Assembly (NCBI GenBank): GCA_023055425.1
Contig: JALGPY010000014.1
Coordinates: 14,778,501 to 14,842,500 of the forward strand
DNA: 64,000 nucleotides
From: Linanthus parryae
Taxonomy: Eukaryota > Streptophyta > Magnoliopsida > Ericales > Polemoniaceae
Direction of reading: 5' to 3'
Positions 32,872 to 45,532 of the stretch are shown one piece after another. The position numbers were made by a program, and so were the translations under genes. The notes under the pieces were generated by a model. That model made no database searches and was not told where the DNA came from. It saw nothing but the letters and a program-made list of their open reading frames with translations. Each line of letters opens with the position of its first letter. Position 1 is the first letter of the stretch.

Positions 32872-33172
32872 ATGTTATCGGATAAAATAATCAAAAACTA
32901 CAACATAGATCTGCAATCACTCTCATCAATCGGTAGAAGTTAGACTCGATAACTGGGTTTCGCAATCAAGAACTACTAATTAGACTAATCAAAATTGCCA
33001 ACTGCGTAAATATAAGCACAATCAACAAAGAAACGGATACGTCATGTATAAGCAAAGCACATCACATTTTGAAATTTGACCTAAATGTTCTTAAAAATCT
33101 TTCACTACAATTCGCTCCACAAATCAAATCTTCATTTTTTCTTCAGATGAGATAAAAGTTGCGATCAATGTT

Positions 33173-33701
33173 CTAGTTGAACGGACACTTGATGTCCGAT
33201 TTCTCAATAGAGAAATCAACAGGTTCAGCTTGCGCATACTTGAAGTTGATCCTGTCTGCTTGACGAAATGGTTTTCCCCCATTCAGCAAGCAATTATCCC
33301 CGATCTTTGTGATAAACTTGGGGTCTACGGGTTCGACACTGTTGAAGCCATCACACGTGACAGTGACATTAGATTGGATGCAAATGCAACCATTCGCGGC
33401 CGTGACCAAGTATTCTGGTTCTCCCTTCACGGTTTTTCCTGTCTTGAATGTCTGTAAGACCAAGGAAGATTTGTCGCATGGCACGGCGAGACCTTGATAG
33501 TTTAAAAAGAAAAGGAAAAAGTTTCACCAAACATGAAAAATCAATGGATGAATAAAGTTACATTTCTTGATGAAAATGAAATATTAAGAAACTTTAGAAG
33601 AACTATGTTCTGAATTTGATAGAAATCTACTGTTTTCTCGTACCTTGTTCGACAATGAGAAGGACAAGAAGAGAGAAAAACAAAAACTTGAGATTTTCCA
33701 T
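33173..33701 (-). CDS. TPD1-like small secreted protein, two exons
   Basis: Exons 33701-33644 and 33492-33173, with a 151-bp GT-AG intron, give 125 residues. Exon 1 is a hydrophobic signal peptide (MENLKFLFFSLLVLLIVEQ). Exon 2 encodes the family pattern: CDKSSLVLQTFKTGKTVKG, EYLVTAANGC, VTVTCDGFNS, NCLLNGGKP, INFKYAQAEPVDF and a final C near the end, six cysteines in conserved spacing. TPD1-like proteins act outside the cell; the founder specifies tapetum fate as a ligand of the EMS1 receptor kinase. This short member belongs to the wider TPD1-like group and its own role is unknown. Frame and splice phase fit without any repair, so the gene looks intact. The nearest neighbour is the DC1 gene 3 kb to the right. 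Confidence 0.85.
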
Positions 33702-36611
33702 GGTTGCTTTGCTTCAATTTCTTCAGAACTCGGGTGGTTTGATTTGATTGAGCCGTGATAAGTAGTTTGTGCTGTGATGGTCTCATACATATATGGTTGT
33801 GCTGTCCATCTTTCATTTAATGGTTGATTTTTATCAGAGATTTTGTTTCCAAGTTGTCTTTTTAACAGATGTATATCAGTCACTCGCGTATAGAAATTGA
33901 TCAAAGAAATTCCCTAAATATTGAAATAAAAATGAATCAAAATTAAGAAACATTCTGATGATTTTTGTCTCTTTTATTTTTGTTTCCTTTGTTCATAGAA
34001 AGAAAGTTTAAAATGAAATGCCTATCATTTAGGATCCTAAATTAGGATAAAGAAATACTAGAGATCCCGCATTTTTCTCCCACTTATTTCCCAACCAAAT
34101 ATAAAATTGACTATGCAATCATTCATTTGTTATGATTGCATTTGTGTGGAAGAAATATGGGAGATGAGGGAGAAATCTATTTCACACTTCCTCTGTTTTG
34201 CCAGAATGTTCTCGGTTGATTGAAGTGAGGTCAATTTGACCGACTAATTTATCTAACGATATGATACGAAATTTTACCATTTTTTTCTCATAATATTGTA
34301 GTGTTAGAAAGATCTACGATATTATAAAAAAATTAATCACATTTTCGTATCATATCGTTAGCTAAGTTATTACATACAAGTGAGAAGAGCGCGTCGTCCA
34401 CGCGTGGGCTATTATCACATTATTGAAAAATGTTCAATGAATAGACAATTTTTAGATTTGTCCATTCGTTGAACGGGGAAGACTTCAAAATAAGGTAGTT
34501 TCCTCGAAAAAATAGGTACCAGTATGCAGATGCATGCTTAGCCAAAAGAACCAAAATGTGGAAAATATGAAACCTCGTGTTCGTATAGAGGTCAAAAAAA
34601 TATAGAATCTAAATGGTAAAACTTATTTAAAATTCTTATGAATGATGGAAACTAAATAAAGAAACAAAATCAGCATAATGTTTCCTTGTTTGATTTGTTT
34701 CTTGGTCTCGACAGCCCGCCAAAAACTCAAGTCGAAGTATATATTTCACATATTTTAAGTTTTTAAAGGTAAAAATTATATGCGGATAACATTGATCTTC
34801 TGAGGAAAAATTTGAAGTATCACAGAATGATGAGCAACTTCCTGATCGAAGACGAAGGTCAAGTATCACAGTGTGATGGAAAGCTCTACTCAGTATAACC
34901 AGCCTCTTCCGGAAGCCCTCGGATCAACCACATGATTATGTGTTTTTTCTTTGTTGAATATTTAAAAGCAAGCCTGATTTCCGGTTAATGCAGGTTGAAG
35001 CTAGTATAACTTTTTTTTGGTGAAGGTCATATAACTTGTCTCTCGAGGGAAAGTTTAGGAACATGCACATGCGTATTCTAAGGTTTATCAAATTTGTGAA
35101 TGTAGTAGTTTGTAGCATCCATAGAGATTGGATTGATAATTTGCAACAGACAAATTAAGTTCTAGTCTCCGTGGATGAAGATTAGTGCTTCATACACCTG
35201 CCAAGAACGACTAAACTGGAAGACACAAAGCATCTTAATCAGTGGACTCGGACGATAGACTGCAAGTTTATGGTTCACCTAACGTGAACTTTCAAGGATG
35301 CAGTTAAGGTATTTATTCAGTTTTGAAGAGCTTTTAAGAAGTCAATTAACATAACAAGCCTCATTCCCCGACCGTCGGGTCATACAATGCAACCATATGG
35401 GTCAGGTGTTGTTTTTTAGAACATTCAGTAACAAGAATCTTACCAGTTTTGGTCCTTGTCTTTTGTCCAATTTTTGCCTTTGGTAGTCTAAAAGAAAATA
35501 CAATATCTGATTAATGCAGGTTGAAAGGTCATGTAACCTCTCTGTTGGGAAAGCAGTTGCGCATTCTGTTCTTAAGTTCAAGAAGCATGAGGGGAAACTA
35601 TGCATACATGAACTAGCCAGTATATCATATACTCGTTTGATTCCTTTGGTTTTTGAATCATTGATATATTAGCTTCAATTCTGCAAAAAAGATGTGGCTA
35701 AATATGATGTAGAATCATAACAGTAAAAGAAAAGAAACCAGCTCGCTAGTATCTTGAGAAGAATTCAAAAGTAGCATATGAATCCAATGCAATTCTTTTT
35801 TTTTTTTTTTTTTTTTGGAAATTTTGAGAGTTTCGCAGTTAAGTGATAGCATTGACATATCGTGAGAATGTAGTTACACTATTCATAAAAATGTTTTTTG
35901 ATGAGTGATAGATCTACAAAACTGTTGTACTTCAGAGCTAATGGTTATTAGTTTAGTGAATGGGTTCGTATTGATGAAATTAGGGGTGTGGATGTAGCTT
36001 TTCTGTACTAGGCGCAAGTTAAAACTTCAAATACTTTGAGATTTTCCATTGTGCTCCGTCAAATTTCTTTGGAACTTGATGGTTTGAGTAGTGATATGGA
36101 ACAATATTTATCTACACTTTGAAATGCAGTTTGAAGTGAATACTAAACCATTCTCATTAATCACAAACACGATGAACAAAAGGGCTGAAGAAAGCATAAA
36201 GGCGAAAAAAGCACACTAGAACCCCACAAAACCCAACAAGTTATTTTCAAACCCAACAAGTTAATTGATCTTCACTTGTCGATCCAAGGAGATTGGAAGC
36301 AGATGTATGGTCTATTGGCAACAAACATGTCTTTTGATCTCGATGTCACAACACTCCAATATAAAGAGCAAACAGGACAGCGGAGATTTAGGAGTGTGCT
36401 CTCTGCGACAACAAGTCTTTCCCATCCACCACAAGGAGCCCAACTTCATAGAGAATTTAACAGATCAAGTGAAACAACACGCTACACGTAGGTGGACCTA
36501 CGAAAGGAAATTTGTTTTGACAAGTAAAATGGGCATAAATTATAGCACCTTACCCGAATGTCTGTGAAAGAGCTAGGCTTGTTCACTTGACAAGAGGCTT
36601 TTTCCCATTCG
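33702..36611. other. Intergenic region between TPD1-like and DC1 genes
   Basis: No supported gene. Contents: an inverted repeat CTAACGATATGATACGAAA (34253) and TTTCGTATCATATCGTTAG (34343), about 70 bp apart. Two diverged copies of a segment with TTAATGCAGGTTGAA (about 34986 and 35512). A T-run at 35797-35817. The open frames around 36265-36567 have no recognisable product. Confidence 0.5.
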
Positions 36612-38485
36612 CTATACTACCTCAACTTCATCCTCAGAAGCACATGTGAGGTGAATCATAAATTCGCCGCTCTCGGGCTCGAAGGCAAACCCATGGCCAC
36701 TTGTAGTTTGCTGGGCACAAATAGCGCATTGGTAAAGCAATATCATTGATTGTTGAGAAGGGTCTTTACGGGGTGGAACCAAAATAAGCTGCCTTTTGAG
36801 AGGAAGAAATTTATAGAAGCGCCCAAATTCAAAATAGGCTTTCCATATGCATCTAGCATGAATTGACTGATCGCAATCCATGCAGTGATAAAACCATGCC
36901 GGGAGCACGTCTCCCTCACATATCTCACATACATATTCTTCAACTCCTTCAACCGATGCGTATGTTAACTGAAAAGGATGCTTATCGTATCCATGCTTAA
37001 CTCTTCTGGGCAACAGAGCGCAGTATGTGTCCAAAGTAAAAGCACAAACAGTGCACTTGAATCCGTTTCCAAAAAATGATTGCTCGCACCCATAACACCT
37101 AGTAAAGGTGTTTGAAAATGTGCTCTGGAGAACATGAGGGTGACTTTCATGTTTTGCATAGTGAGGTATATCAACATTGGCCACATGCATGACCAATTTT
37201 TTTTTGAAGAAGCTGAAAGTGGATCCACGATAGTCTTCTCCATCGACGTGGAAGGTTGGCCAAGTTGCTGAACCTCGTATAAGATTTGCGAAGGAAAGCG
37301 TTACGTCAATGGCGGCGTTTGATTCAAATTGGTCTGCAAATAGGGACATGGGGTGGCGATGATGCTCGATTGTTGTTCCATTTACAATGACTTTGTTCAC
37401 TGATATTAGTTCATCAGCCAGTGGGAGGGGGAGGATGGCACCAGCCTCAATCGGGAGCTCGCCCCCATTCCTGAAACACAACAATATAATTATACCATAA
37501 ATAAAGATCAGCTCAGTCCCATTCAGGAGCGGATCTAGGAATAAAGTGGAGTCGAGGCTAAAAATATTAGGGGAGAACACATGAATTACAAGTCTAAATC
37601 CCAAGTTACAGAATTAAGCACTTATTTTGAAAAGTTTGGGGGGGGGGGGGGGGGGGGTGAAATCACAAGAAAATATAAAGCAGTCCCTTATCAGAGCACA
37701 ATGACACAAGGTAGGTTCAATATAGAGAGACCATAGAGAGATTAGAGATAGGTACCTGTGAGGATTGGAGCAATCATAAACGTGGGAAAAGTATCTGCAT
37801 TTGTGGCAATGGTATGCCCAGTTCTGATGTTTCATGCACTTCCCACATATTTCACAGTATACATCCACTTCAGAGAAATTTTCTGGGATAGAATAGATGA
37901 GGTTGGTGTCATGCTTGTGGTCATGAGAAGATCTGTTTCTTATGAGCGGTAATGAAGCACATTGATCGTGTACCCAAAACCGACAAGTGTTGCATTGGTA
38001 AGAGATGCCCTCACTATCTTTATCACAAGCAAAGCAACACAGAGATGGCTTTGTAAGTGATCGGCTTAAAGGGTGGTGGTGGAAGCTTTTGTCGAACGTG
38101 ATTCCCTTTAGAGCACATCCGATATCCAGGACAAATTTACATGGGAAACAACAATAGGCAAAGCCACTGCCGTCTGAACGGCAGACTCTACACCTCGCTT
38201 CTAGGCGTGTCTGAAATTGCAGTTCCTCAAGTTTGAGAACGCATGTTGGATGCTTTTCGTGGTTAATTTCTCTTGGAAGATGAGCGCACAGGTGATGCAG
38301 ACTATAGGTGTTGCAAGTTGGACATGTATAGTATGGGCCACCGGATGCTATATTTTCTCCACAACCACCACAGCAGTCAGCTCGTTGTACTGTTGCATCA
38401 CTAGTGTCATCAAGAGCTTTATCATGTTCGACCAGGATCAGGTCATGATTATGGTGAAAAGGTTTGAACCGTCGGTACCTGGTTC

Positions 38486-38522
<37 letters not shown>

Positions 38523-38638
38523 CGAATTAATTCCAATGCTGCAAAAGACAGTGAGTCCTTCAATGCACATTTGATGTCCAGCATATAATCACAATGGGAG
38601 CACGCGTACGAGAAGCGAAACCAATGCTTGATGCACAT
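36612..38638 (-). pseudogene. DC1-domain (C1-like zinc finger) gene, 3' part, disrupted
   Basis: Plant DC1 proteins are rows of Cys/His zinc domains linked to stress and signalling; the exact role is rarely known. Exons 38638-37756 and 37470-36612 (GT-AG intron, frame kept across the junction) hold several modules: ACSHCDYMLDIKCAL, CCGGCGENI...YTCPTCNTYSLHHLCAHLP, CCFPCKFVLDIGCALKG, YQCNTCRFWVHDQCASLP, CEICGKCM...YHCHKC and CEICEGD...YHCMDCDQSIHARC. The protein ends DEVEVV. The 5' exon lies at 59313-59001 beyond the Copia element. A run of 35 A's (minus strand, 38522-38488) sits in the exon and as assembled shifts the frame. The gene is therefore disrupted by insertion and possibly by the homopolymer. 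Confidence 0.85.
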
Positions 38639-38643
38639 GTTAC

Positions 38644-38862
38644 TAATAGATGTAATGAATAAAGAGTAGTTTGTCATTGTTAGTTTACTACAGGGGTTAG
38701 ATTGCAATTACTAAGAGTTAGGTTGTTATTCAGTTAGATGAGCTGGTACTTGTATAAATACAAGTACTGTACACTGTATTGTGTATTGAAGGTTAATACA
38801 ATACTACTCTTCTTCTCTCTTCTTCTTTCTTCTTCTTCTTCATATGGTTCTGCATTTCATCA
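38644..38862 (+). repeat. 5' LTR of the Copia element
   Basis: 219 bp from TAATAGATGTAATG to GCATTTCATCA, with TATAAATA near 38753. Identical by eye to 58777-58995. Confidence 0.93.
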
Positions 38863-38874
38863 TGGTATCAGAGC
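38863..38874 (+). other. Copia primer-binding site
   Basis: TGGTATCAGAGC, complementary to the 3' end of plant initiator-methionine tRNA, directly after the LTR. Confidence 0.95.
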
Positions 38875-39260
38875 CTCTCTGGCTCGTCGCCGACTGATCT
38901 CCGCCTTGCCATCCCTCACATCTTCATCGTCTCCGGTAGCAATTCACTCCGGCGACCTCCATTTCAGTTCTGAATCGCCTCCGTTCCTCACCGCTGTTCT
39001 CTCCGGCGAATTATCTTCGGACCTGCATTAATGGTGCTTCGATTGGAGTATGTCTTCAAACCTCGATCTCTTTTCTGCATTTACTCTGTCCGATCTTGGA
39101 ATATGCATCGTTTCTCTCGTGATTCTATGAATTTCTGAGTTTCATCGAGTTTGATACCGAGTTTTGCCGAGTTTGCCGAGTTCGACCGATTCGTGCCGAG
39201 TTGTGATCTCTATATACCGAGTTTTGCCGAGTTTGACCGATTCGTACCGAGTTTTGGCTT
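38875..39260 (+). other. Copia leader with short repeats
   Basis: No gene. Near 39165-39255 the phrases TTTGCCGAGTTTGACCGATT and TACCGAGTTTTG recur, an imperfect tandem repeat of about 28 bp. The gag start codon expected here is not visible. Confidence 0.5.
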
Positions 39261-39845
39261 ATTATGATGACAACACACTTCCAGCTGGTTTAACTTTCTT
39301 GATTGCTAATCTCAAGTCTCTAATTCAGCTGAAATTGGACAATAACAACTATATGCTTTGGAAGGCACAAATTGAAGCTGTTCTTCAAGCTAATTCTCTA
39401 TATGAACAGCTTACTTCACCCCCTCCTTCAGCTACAATTTTGGATGCTTCTGGTAATGATTGTCCAAAAATGTTGCATTTACTATTTGGAAAACTGTTGA
39501 TCAGCACCTCAAAACATGTCTTATAGCATCCATTTCACCATCTGTGCTACCTCTTATTCTGCATTTAACCACTGCACATGATATATGGCTGGCTCTATCT
39601 CAAAGGTTTACATCCTTGTCAAGGTCTCATGTCCATCAACTCAAATCACAACTGTATAGCTTGCACAAAGGCTCTAAAACTATGTTGGAATATTTGGATT
39701 TTGTCAAGAATCTTATAGATCAGCTGCTTCAAGTTCAAGAACACATTAAGGATGAAGATCTTATTCTCTACATTCTCAGAGGTCTTCCATCCTCCTATGA
39801 TATTGTTAAGTCTAATCTCAGGCTTAGAACCTCTTCCTTGACTGT
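39261..39845 (+). pseudogene. Copia gag, N-terminal part
   Basis: The UBN2-type gag domain of Copia elements: LKLDNNNYMLWKAQIEAVL near 39330-39385, then after a one-base shift near 39460 KNVAFTIWKTVDQHL, HDIWLALSQRF and DEDLILYILRGLPSSYD. It has no ATG in the right frame. It stops at SSLTV (39845), where Gypsy copy 2 begins, and resumes in frame at 54954. Confidence 0.88.
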
Positions 39846-40473
39846 TGTGCACAAGAGATTCCGGCGGGGAGACCTCCGTGTACACCGTATGTAGAGGATT
39901 AGAGATGGAACAGGAAGAGTTGGGTTGTGTGTAGGGAGAGAGTAAGGCAGTAGTAATGTCTGAGAGAGAGACAGAGGTTTGGCAGAGCTTCCGCGTATGG
40001 CTAGTGTGTCCCCCTTTGTATGGAAAGGTTAACGTCCTATATATAACGGAGAATGTGACCGTTGCAGTGTGGTTAATGCGCCCATCAATGGCGGCTTAAT
40101 TAGCTTAACCGCAACGGCACGTTCGTCCGCCTATATAGGGACCGTTACAGCACGTTATGCGCGAATACCGGAACCGTTACGAGGTTAACCGGGTTTGACC
40201 GGATTGACCGGGTTTATGGAGCTCGTGCCATAAATCTCTCAAAAGCAGTTACTAAAGGTCGCGCGCGGGCTTGGCTCGCACGCGACAGGACTTACTCTAG
40301 CCTCCAAACCACTAAGTCCCTACAAGTCCCGTGCAGTGGTATGCGAGGGCTCTGTCTCGCAGCCCCCACATGGATCAGCGCGGCTGGTGATCCAGTGTGT
40401 GTGGAGCAAAATATGGTGTGCTGGATGGTTGCCACGTGGCCAAGATCTGCTAGCTCAGAAAGCACTATCTACA
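39846..40473 (-). repeat. 3' LTR of Gypsy copy 2
   Basis: 628 bp, TG...CA ends, pairs with 54321-54948. About nine differences from its partner by eye. Confidence 0.95.
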
Positions 40474-40492
40474 TTAGCCCCCTTTCTGCGCG
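40474..40492 (-). other. Polypurine tract of Gypsy copy 2
   Basis: Minus-strand CAGAAAGGGGGCTAA next to the LTR, identical to copy 1. Confidence 0.8.
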
Positions 40493-41219
40493 TGAAGGCT
40501 CATAGCTGTATAGACTTCCATGCGCGGAAACCAACATGCGCGTCGCCGCCACGCACCAGTTCAAACACGAGTAAATTCAGCCCCCGTGCGTGCCATCATG
40601 ACCTAAAACCCCTAGAGTCGTGCCGTCTGGCTTTTAGGGTTTTAGGCGTGACGTCAGCTTGTCCTGTGATTGCGCGATTCGACGGTGACGGTTGCGATTC
40701 GACTACTGAAAGGACGCAACCCTTCATTGTTTTTGGATAAATACTTTGTACTCTCCATTGTTGCAAAGCATCAGTTCTTTCTCTTAAAGTGAATGGTACC
40801 GGAAGTCTTCGAGAGCAGATTCAGATAATCAATCACCAGTTCAGAACTGCAAATCGTCTTCTTCAACTGTGTGTATCCAAGCAGGCTTCACGAAAACAAG
40901 GTTGGCCTTGTTCAATTTCGATTTACAATACCAATATATGCTTCAAACTGCGTTGAATCTGTAAGCCCATATCATATAATCTATTGAAACTTGTGAAGAA
41001 GCTTCAAGCTTTGGACCCAATTTTGGCTTAACCTTTCGATGATAAGGACCTTGGATTTAGGGTTTTGAAATCCCCGATAATGCAAACAATTTCCAACTGC
41101 TAATTTTCTTAAATTGATACTAGAAACTGTTCATCTTCCTTTCCATAGATCTTGAATCTCAAAATTCAAACTGAAGTGTGGCATATTTCTCCCCCTTTTT
41201 TTCTTGCTCTTCCACAGGA
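40493..41219 (+). promoter_or_regulatory. Leader and probable promoter of the PMD gene, copy 2
   Basis: No gene. It keeps GGATAAATAC (about 40735), the candidate donor AAG|GTTGGCC (about 40901) and the acceptor TTCCACAG just before the start codon at 41220. Collinear with 5336-6012, with an extra 50 bp near 40970-41090. Confidence 0.5.
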
Positions 41220-44200
41220 ATGGCCAAGACAAAAGGAACCAAACCCACCAAGGAGGACGAAGAGATACCTGATCTTCCGCAAGCTTTGTGGCGAAAAGCC
41301 CCCTACCTGGGTGGCAAAGATTTCTACCACGCGAGGGTTAAGGCAAAGAAACTGCCTGCTTCTGTCCCCAATGAGGGATTGCTGACGTTGACTCCCCCAG
41401 TTAACTCAGCCTTGCTCGAGTTGATTGGCTGCGAGGATGTAGTTCGATTGGGAATCGAAAATGGGTACTTCCCCTATGCTGCGATTTCCACCCAAGCTTT
41501 TGTCCAGAAATTGGACTACATGGATGAGTGGATTGACCATGTGTTGACCGATCATGCTGCGACTCTTAATGAGGCCGGCGTATACTTCGCTGTTCGTGCT
41601 ATGAAGGGTGCTGCCGTGAAGCTGGACCAGTCCATGCTTCTAAACCTTCTTTCCCGCTACTCGCCTGCGACTCACACTTTTCATTTTGCTGAGTTCGAGG
41701 CCGCCCCCACACTCGAGGACGTGCACATGCTGTACGATCTGTCTCCCATGGGTGAAGTGGACCCTTTGAGTCCCTTAAGGACGGATGCGGAGATCGCTTT
41801 GTACACGCAGATGGAGGAGTGCCTATCAGAGGTAAAGAAAATCTCCACCCGGTGGACCACTACCAAAGCCCTTCCCAATTGGCAGTTGGTTGACACGTCT
41901 GCGAAGAATACCTGGAATAAATGGGTGCAGTACTTCTTTCGTGACTACGCGAACAGCAGCATCACTAAGAAGCTTCTGAGTCAAGTCCCGGAGGCCAAGA
42001 ATTACGTGGAGGGTAAGGGCTATCACTTGACCCTTTGTGCTTTCCTCTGTGCCTGGCTGTCGAGGTACTTAATCGATGGTCACCCGCACGATGGGGTCTT
42101 CTACCATGTTCTGCCGCTCGCTGTGAAACTGGCCCTTGGTCAGAGAGTCGCACTTGGACCCTTGGTCTTGGGCACATTGTACTATAGATTGGATCAGCTG
42201 GTTGTGGCCATGAAGGAGTCGCGTGGCCGCCTCGACATACTGACCTTTGTCAGCATTTCCTTCTTGACGATGTGGGTCTTTGAGCGGTGGCCTTCTTATG
42301 CCCCAACTGCCTCCAAGCCCAACAAGTGGTGTCCCCCTGGCGAGGTGGAGGAGCGTAACTGCGGCAGAGCTGCGAGGTGGTTTGGAGCGAACAATACAAA
42401 ACAATACAAAGTGCGTTTGGAGCCTGATATGCGACAACCGGAAAGAGTTCGTTGCCAGGCCCTATGCCGTGCGTATTGAGAACGTGCGATGGTTTCCAGA
42501 GCTGTACCCTTCTAAGGGTATTGTCTTCTCAGAAGAGCTCCTGTTCGAAGAGGGATCTCATTTCCATGAGCGCTATCGCGAATTCTTTTGCTGGTGCCTG
42601 CGAGGTTCCCTTCCTGCTCTCGCAGAGCATATTCGTGAGCTCGCGCCCAGGTATGAGAGGATTACCGTGGATGTTGACCCCACTCGAGTTTCTCCCCAGT
42701 TCGGCTTTGATGGAGTGGCACCCTCAATCTGGCCACAGTCCATCATCAGAGGTTGCTATAAGCGCTTGCTGACAAAGGAATGCCAAACAGTCTTTATGAA
42801 CAATGTTCCTTTTGAGCAGCCTGCAGGTAACCGCGAGGGTGGTTGTTCCAAGAACTGGCTCGCATACTGGATCGCCCAGCATGTCAGGTTTGAGACGCAG
42901 TCGGCTCCTCAGCCAAGGAGAGCTCCTTTGATCAAAAGAAACTCTTTTCCGTTTCGTCCCAATTGCAGTCTGAGCGAGTCTGAATATGGTTGCTACTCAT
43001 TGTTGGATCATGAGAACCATTTGTGCCCTGACGTCATTCTGAATGAAAAGATCGCCGCAGTTAAGAAAGGCGACTCGCATGTCATCAAATATAGCGAGAC
43101 ATTTGCTAAGGTAAGCAACTTTTTTTTTGCCGTATGCGTTAAGCTTCTTGATTTCTACATGTTGATGCCTTTATTCTACACTGTTTGCTGTAGTGTCATG
43201 TGCGGAGATTCGCATCTGGTGATCGTTCCAAGTCGCTGGTTAACACCATTGTTGCCACAAGAAGACAAGGACAGTCGTTCCTGCTAGCATCGAGGATGGA
43301 CCCCGAGGTCGAAATCAGGATTCGCCCAGTCATGAATGCTTTTGCTGACTCGCTGATAGATAATGCTCCGTCCTTGTCTCCACCCAGAGATAATCCATCT
43401 CCTCCAGCGACTGCAGCGCCGAGAGCAAAGAGACCCAGGCAAAAGGGAATTACAATATCTTCCCCTAGGAGCGCTCCAACTTCTCCTCCAGCGAAGTCCC
43501 TTTCTGCCAAGGACAAAGGCAAAGGTCGCATGCCCGGTAAAGCGCGGAAGGAGCTCGCAGTTGAGACCTTCGTTCCATTCAACCAGGAGGAAGTAGAGGA
43601 GAGGCAGGAGCCCAGAGAAGGTGAAGAAGAAGAAGAAAGAACAATTGTGATACATGAGGAAGAATCAGGAGGTACCTCCATCGCGTTTCCCTTCTCATTA
43701 TCATAATTCTTTTTGCAACTTGATCTTGAACCAATCGTTTCTTCGCAGATGATGATGATGATGAGACCATCGGTGGCCTTTTGGCCAAGAGACAGAAGAG
43801 GGATGCTCATTCTGGAATTTCGGACGAACCCATAAGCGAGGACGTTCTCGCCGAGTCTAGGAAGACAGCCGCGGAAGCTGCTGAAAGGAGGAGGCAGCGA
43901 GAAGAGGAGGAGCTCGAGCGTGTGAGGCAGCGGAGCCTCGAAGAGCAACATGTCGACGACTTAGTGCGTCCAGCTGATGAGGAAGATGTGCTTCCCGAAG
44001 AGGTGACTCCTCAAGCTGAGGAGGAGGATGCGGCTCCAGAAGAGGATGCAGCAGCTTTGGAGCAAGCCCAGGCAGATTTTGAAGAAATCGCTGGCGGCGA
44101 TAAAGGTGAGACTTTTAATCTCGCAGTAACTTATCGAGATGTTATTGTGGGTGCGTTAAAGCATGGTGTGTCAAAGGCTGACATTCGCCGTTGGCTAGTA

Positions 44201-45532
44201 GGCAAGTGCGGTGAACCCTCAGGCAATCACTTGATCGATATGCATGAACTAAGATTAGTAACTCGAAGCATAATCATGACTAGCTTCTTCGCGCCCCAGG
44301 TCATGCTCCTTTTAAAGACATGCTTAACGAGGACACACTAATAGGGCATGGTTCCACGTCTTTAGTGTATGACGAAGACACTGCAATCCCGCCTTCGCGT
44401 GGAGGTGCTTGCTCTTAGCTTTAGCAAAGGATAGCAAAATATCGTATGATACAATTTACCTCACATCATCGCATTTTGTATCGCAGGTACTGCTGATGAA
44501 ACCGTGTTGGAGCAAAGAAGTCAAACTTCCGCATCCTATGTCCCGGTGCCGAGTTCTCATACCGAGAAGCCCGTCGCAGCTGCTGAATACGCAGGAGAGC
44601 CCTTTGAGGACATCATCGAACTTTCTGATGATGCCGAAGCTGACGCTGTATTAATGGAGGAAGATGCCCATGCTGGCGCTGAGGAGGTAAGGACAAGTAC
44701 TGTCGATGCTACCGCATCTGAAAGCGTCCCTCGCCAAGCAACTTCGGCTACCACTATGCCCCCAGCGATGACTGAGTCTGTGACGCCACTTCCTGCGTGG
44801 AGCTTTTGGGGCTCGCAGGTCGGAGCTGCAATCGCAACTGGTGCGGCTTATACTCTTCCTTCTAACTACGAGGAGTTAGAGCTCGCAGCTGATAGGAGAG
44901 CTATGGAGCGTGGACAGTCTTCGACCACTCCAGCAATGCGCATTCCTTCTCTTCGTGAGATCCTTGAAGGAACTGGTAAGTCGTGGTTTGCTGTTTGCAT
45001 CTCGCACTATTCATTTGCGAGTTTGATATCGTAACTTAGCTTTGACATTGCTTTAGGTTTGAAGCAAGCCGATGTGGACTGGCTAGTTCGGATGCGCCTC
45101 ACCTATCCTCAATCATTTGTGAGATCTCTGGAGATAGGGCCCTTTGACAGAAGGCTGTTTCTTACCGAAGCCATTTGGATTTTGGAGCAGCTGTCTGCGG
45201 CTACACCTGCGACCATTTCTGTTCAGAGTGCCGAATTGCTTTTTGGCATGTGCCAAAATCTTCTGACTAAGGTTCAGGGCAAGCTGGGTTTCAAGTTTCT
45301 TATGAAAAGAGTTACTTTGATTCGCGCAGCCGTGACTTTGAAACTCGGCCACCAAAACCTCGCAGCTGAGAAGCAGAAGGTGGAGCAGCAAAAGCAAAAG
45401 GTTGAAGAGGCTCTGAAGCTCTATCATGAGATGAATGCCAAGTGCAATCAATTGAAGCGAGAAGTGGAGCAGGTAGAGGATCTGAGCCGTCAGTTCACTC
45501 TTAATGACTCCTTGATCAAGAATTTACTTTGA
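41220..45532 (+). pseudogene. Antisense PMD gene of Gypsy copy 2, seven exons, one frameshift
   Basis: Exons: 41220-43110, 43194-43671, 43749-44105, 44127-44222, 44300-44404, 44487-44975 and 45057-45532. The splice sites match copy 1, except that intron 4 has a GC donor (CAG|GCAATC at 44223). Exons 2-6 all end in phase 1, so exons 3 to 6 are each multiples of three and can be skipped without a frame change. The only break seen is a 10-bp tandem duplication (ACAATACAAA twice, 42391-42410) in exon 1; without it the frame spans about 1293 residues. Domains are as in copy 1: PMD (about residues 65-370), a second conserved exon 1 half (FHERYREFFCWCLRG, PQFGFD, FRPNCSLSESEYGCYSL), basic KRPRQKG, acidic middle and C-terminal coiled coil. 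Whether any product is made is unknown. Confidence 0.8.

Noticed and set aside
36265..36567. Plus-strand frames of 71-100 codons 3' of the DC1 gene
   Set aside because: Two overlapping frames, no motif, and no conserved partner in the window.
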